NCBI GenBank assembly: GCA_046735265.1 | Contig: JBKPSZ010000262.1 | Location: 1 to 6,758 of the forward strand | Length of the DNA: 6,758 bases | Direction: 5' to 3' | DNA from: DATBFU01 sp046735265 | GTDB taxonomy: Bacteria > Acidobacteriota > Thermoanaerobaculia > UBA5066 > Gp7-AA6 | In this document: piece after piece, positions 5,936 to 6,758 of the stretch | Layout of the letters: each line of letters starts with the position of its first letter | How positions within the stretch are numbered: the stretch's first letter is position 1 | Notes under the pieces: generated by a model | The model's input: the letters and a program-made list of their open reading frames with translations, nothing else | Database searches by the model: none | Told to the model about the DNA's origin: nothing | Translations under genes and position numbers: made by a program

Positions 5936-6498
5936 CGCGAAGCCCCCGGGAAGAGGGGATTGAGCGGAATCGTCGCCGCGGCGATCTGCGCAGGCAGCGA
6001 CGTTTCCGTTCGCGCGTGGAGACAGAACTCGGGGGCAGGGCCGAGCACCATCTGCCGGCCCCAGAGCGGCTCGCCGGCCGAAGTCCGCGGCTCGAGCAAC
6101 GCGTAGAGCTCGCGGTAGCTCACTCCGTCCGGCTTCCCGAACCACATGGCGAACCGCGCCTCCCCACCGAGAGGACGGCCGGCGCGGAGGCGGTAGAGTC
6201 CGCCGGCGCCGCCGGCCGCGGCCGCCGCAACCATGTCGTGCGCGGCCTGGTGGGGGGCTTCGACGGCGCCGCGGTCCAGAAGATCGAGCGCGGCCGAACC
6301 CTCCAGGAGATACCAGTCCTCGAACGCGGATGCGCTCCGCGGCACCCAGCTCGCTCCGGGAATCTCGAACGCACTCGACTCGAGAAAGCCGGAGGGGCGG
6401 CGGCGTCCAAGGGAAAGATGAAAGTCCCGGAGCAGGTCGCGATAGCGGTCGCGGGGCACGGTTTCCCGCGGCCAGTGCCAGAACACGTACGCCAGCAT
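5932..6498 (-). CDS. Conserved hypothetical protein, 188 aa
   Basis: I do not recognise a biochemical function. The protein looks soluble and has two similar-sized halves. The first half begins MLAYVFWHW, continues with Y19...FH at 26-27, and has FEDWYLLEGSAALDLL at 59-74. The second half begins near ARFAMWFGKPDGVSYRELY and ends in LWGRQMVLGPAPEFCL. Paired strands with aromatic and charged edges of this kind suggest two ferredoxin-like (dimeric alpha/beta barrel) units, but this is inference from pattern. I recall similar sequences annotated only as hypothetical in soil bacteria. The ATG at 6498 starts the conserved block. Upstream there is no clear Shine-Dalgarno sequence, and TACGAG 6 bases before the ATG is at best a weak leaderless -10. 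The stop overlaps the start of the racemase gene by 4 bp, so the two are translated together. Confidence 0.78.
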   Translation of the reverse strand: MLAYVFWHWPRETVPRDRYRDLLRDFHLSLGRRRPSGFLESSAFEIPGASWVPRSASAFEDWYLLEGSAALDLLDRGAVEAPHQAAHDMVAAAAAGGAGGLYRLRAGRPLGGEARFAMWFGKPDGVSYRELYALLEPRTSAGEPLWGRQMVLGPAPEFCLHARTETSLPAQIAAATIPLNPLFPGASR

Positions 6499-6536
6499 CC
6501 GCGTCTCGTATCACACGGCCCGGAAAGGAAACAGAG

Positions 6537-6552
6537 CCGCCTCGGCCGGCGG
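6537..6552 (-). terminator. Weak hairpin, possible terminator of the right-edge gene
   Basis: On the minus strand, CCGCC and GGCGG form a 5-bp GC stem around a 6-base loop. They are followed by a pyrimidine-rich stretch CTCTGTTTCCTTT. The site lies 16 bp after the stop of the right-edge gene and about 40 bp before the start of the 188-aa gene. The stem is short and the T run is interrupted, so termination would be weak. Confidence 0.25.
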
Positions 6553-6568
6553 ACGCGAAAACGCGGAA

Positions 6569-6758
6569 TCAGCGGACGAGGCGTCTGTCCGTCGGGGCGG
6601 GCGACGCCTCGCCGGCGAGCGCAAACGCGACGAGCGTCTCGCCGGCCAGCCCGTCGCGCGACTCGAGGAAGTCGAGCATCGGTGCTTCGAGATCGGCGCA
6701 GTCGACTTCCACGCGGCAGTCGTCGATCCGCCTCGCCGAGGCGCCCGTGAAGCAGAGG
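6569..6758 (-). CDS. C-terminal end of an unrecognised gene, cut by the right edge
   Basis: A minus-strand frame without any stop runs from base 6757 to a TGA at 6569-6571 and gives 62 residues. Third codon positions are almost all G or C, and the composition is protein-like, with acidic blocks such as DDCRVEVDCADLEAPMLDFL and GLAGETLVAFALAGEA, unlike the Arg/Pro-rich translations of non-coding frames here. The start lies beyond the window. I cannot name a family from this tail. It is on the same strand as the next gene, which starts 70 bp later, so it may be the first visible gene of the same operon unless the weak hairpin between them ends its transcript. Confidence 0.6.
   Translation of the reverse strand, partial: LCFTGASARRIDDCRVEVDCADLEAPMLDFLESRDGLAGETLVAFALAGEASPAPTDRRLVR

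Noticed and set aside
5141..6106. A plus-strand open frame of 321 codons opposite the racemase.
   Set aside because: No domain is visible, and the opposing racemase has both catalytic cysteine motifs and the expected length.
5936..6514. An N-terminal extension of the racemase frame, giving a 423-residue fusion.
   Set aside because: The extra residues are Arg/Pro-rich and overlap the 188-aa gene in another frame. The GTG at 5935 gives the family's normal length and a GTGA overlap.
1..6758. Mobile elements, CRISPR arrays, tRNA or rRNA genes, and phage or defence genes.
   Set aside because: I found no direct repeat array, terminal inverted repeats, transposase or integrase motifs, or structured RNA signatures. 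Base composition looks even across the window.

Overview
This is a GC-rich window, and every gene shows strong G/C preference at the third codon position. The gene types fit a soil or sediment bacterium of the Acidobacteriota or a similarly GC-rich phylum: an IorB-type molybdenum hydroxylase, a membrane-anchored triheme cytochrome c, an SUMF1-like protein, and several conserved but unnamed proteins. The phylum is inferred from gene content and style only, because no rRNA or other marker gene is present.

Left block, plus strand (1-3636). The window opens inside a molybdopterin-binding hydroxylase subunit whose N-terminus lies off the left edge. After 36 bp comes a cytochrome c with one N-terminal membrane anchor and three CxxCH heme sites. 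Nine bp later comes a short FGE-sulfatase/SUMF1-fold protein. The likely scheme is a periplasmic hydroxylase that passes substrate electrons to the membrane-tethered cytochrome and on to the respiratory chain. The expected 2Fe-2S partner (IorA type) is not visible and may lie upstream. The SUMF1-like protein has lost the two copper-binding cysteines of true formylglycine-generating enzymes.

Right block, minus strand (6758-3633, read right to left). In order of transcription: the C-terminal end of an unrecognised gene cut by the right edge; a conserved hypothetical protein of 188 aa; an Asp/Glu-type racemase that overlaps it by GTGA; a tiny signal-peptide-like ORF that looks frameshifted or decayed; the thiol peroxidase Bcp; a conserved hypothetical protein of 198 aa; and a small cupin. 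Spacing is short or overlapping throughout, so most of this is probably one or two operons. Bcp reduces hydroperoxides. The roles of its two downstream neighbours are unknown.

The two blocks converge, and the stop codons of the SUMF1-like gene and the cupin gene share one CTAG tetranucleotide, leaving no intergenic space. The gene-poorest stretch is 5093-5242 (150 bp), which holds the tiny ORF. I saw no tRNA, rRNA, CRISPR array, insertion sequence or phage gene. I do not see a clearly new multi-gene system. The items most worth a second look are the small ORF before bcp, the possible leaderless promoter before the cytochrome gene, and the cysteine-less SUMF1-like protein in a redox operon.
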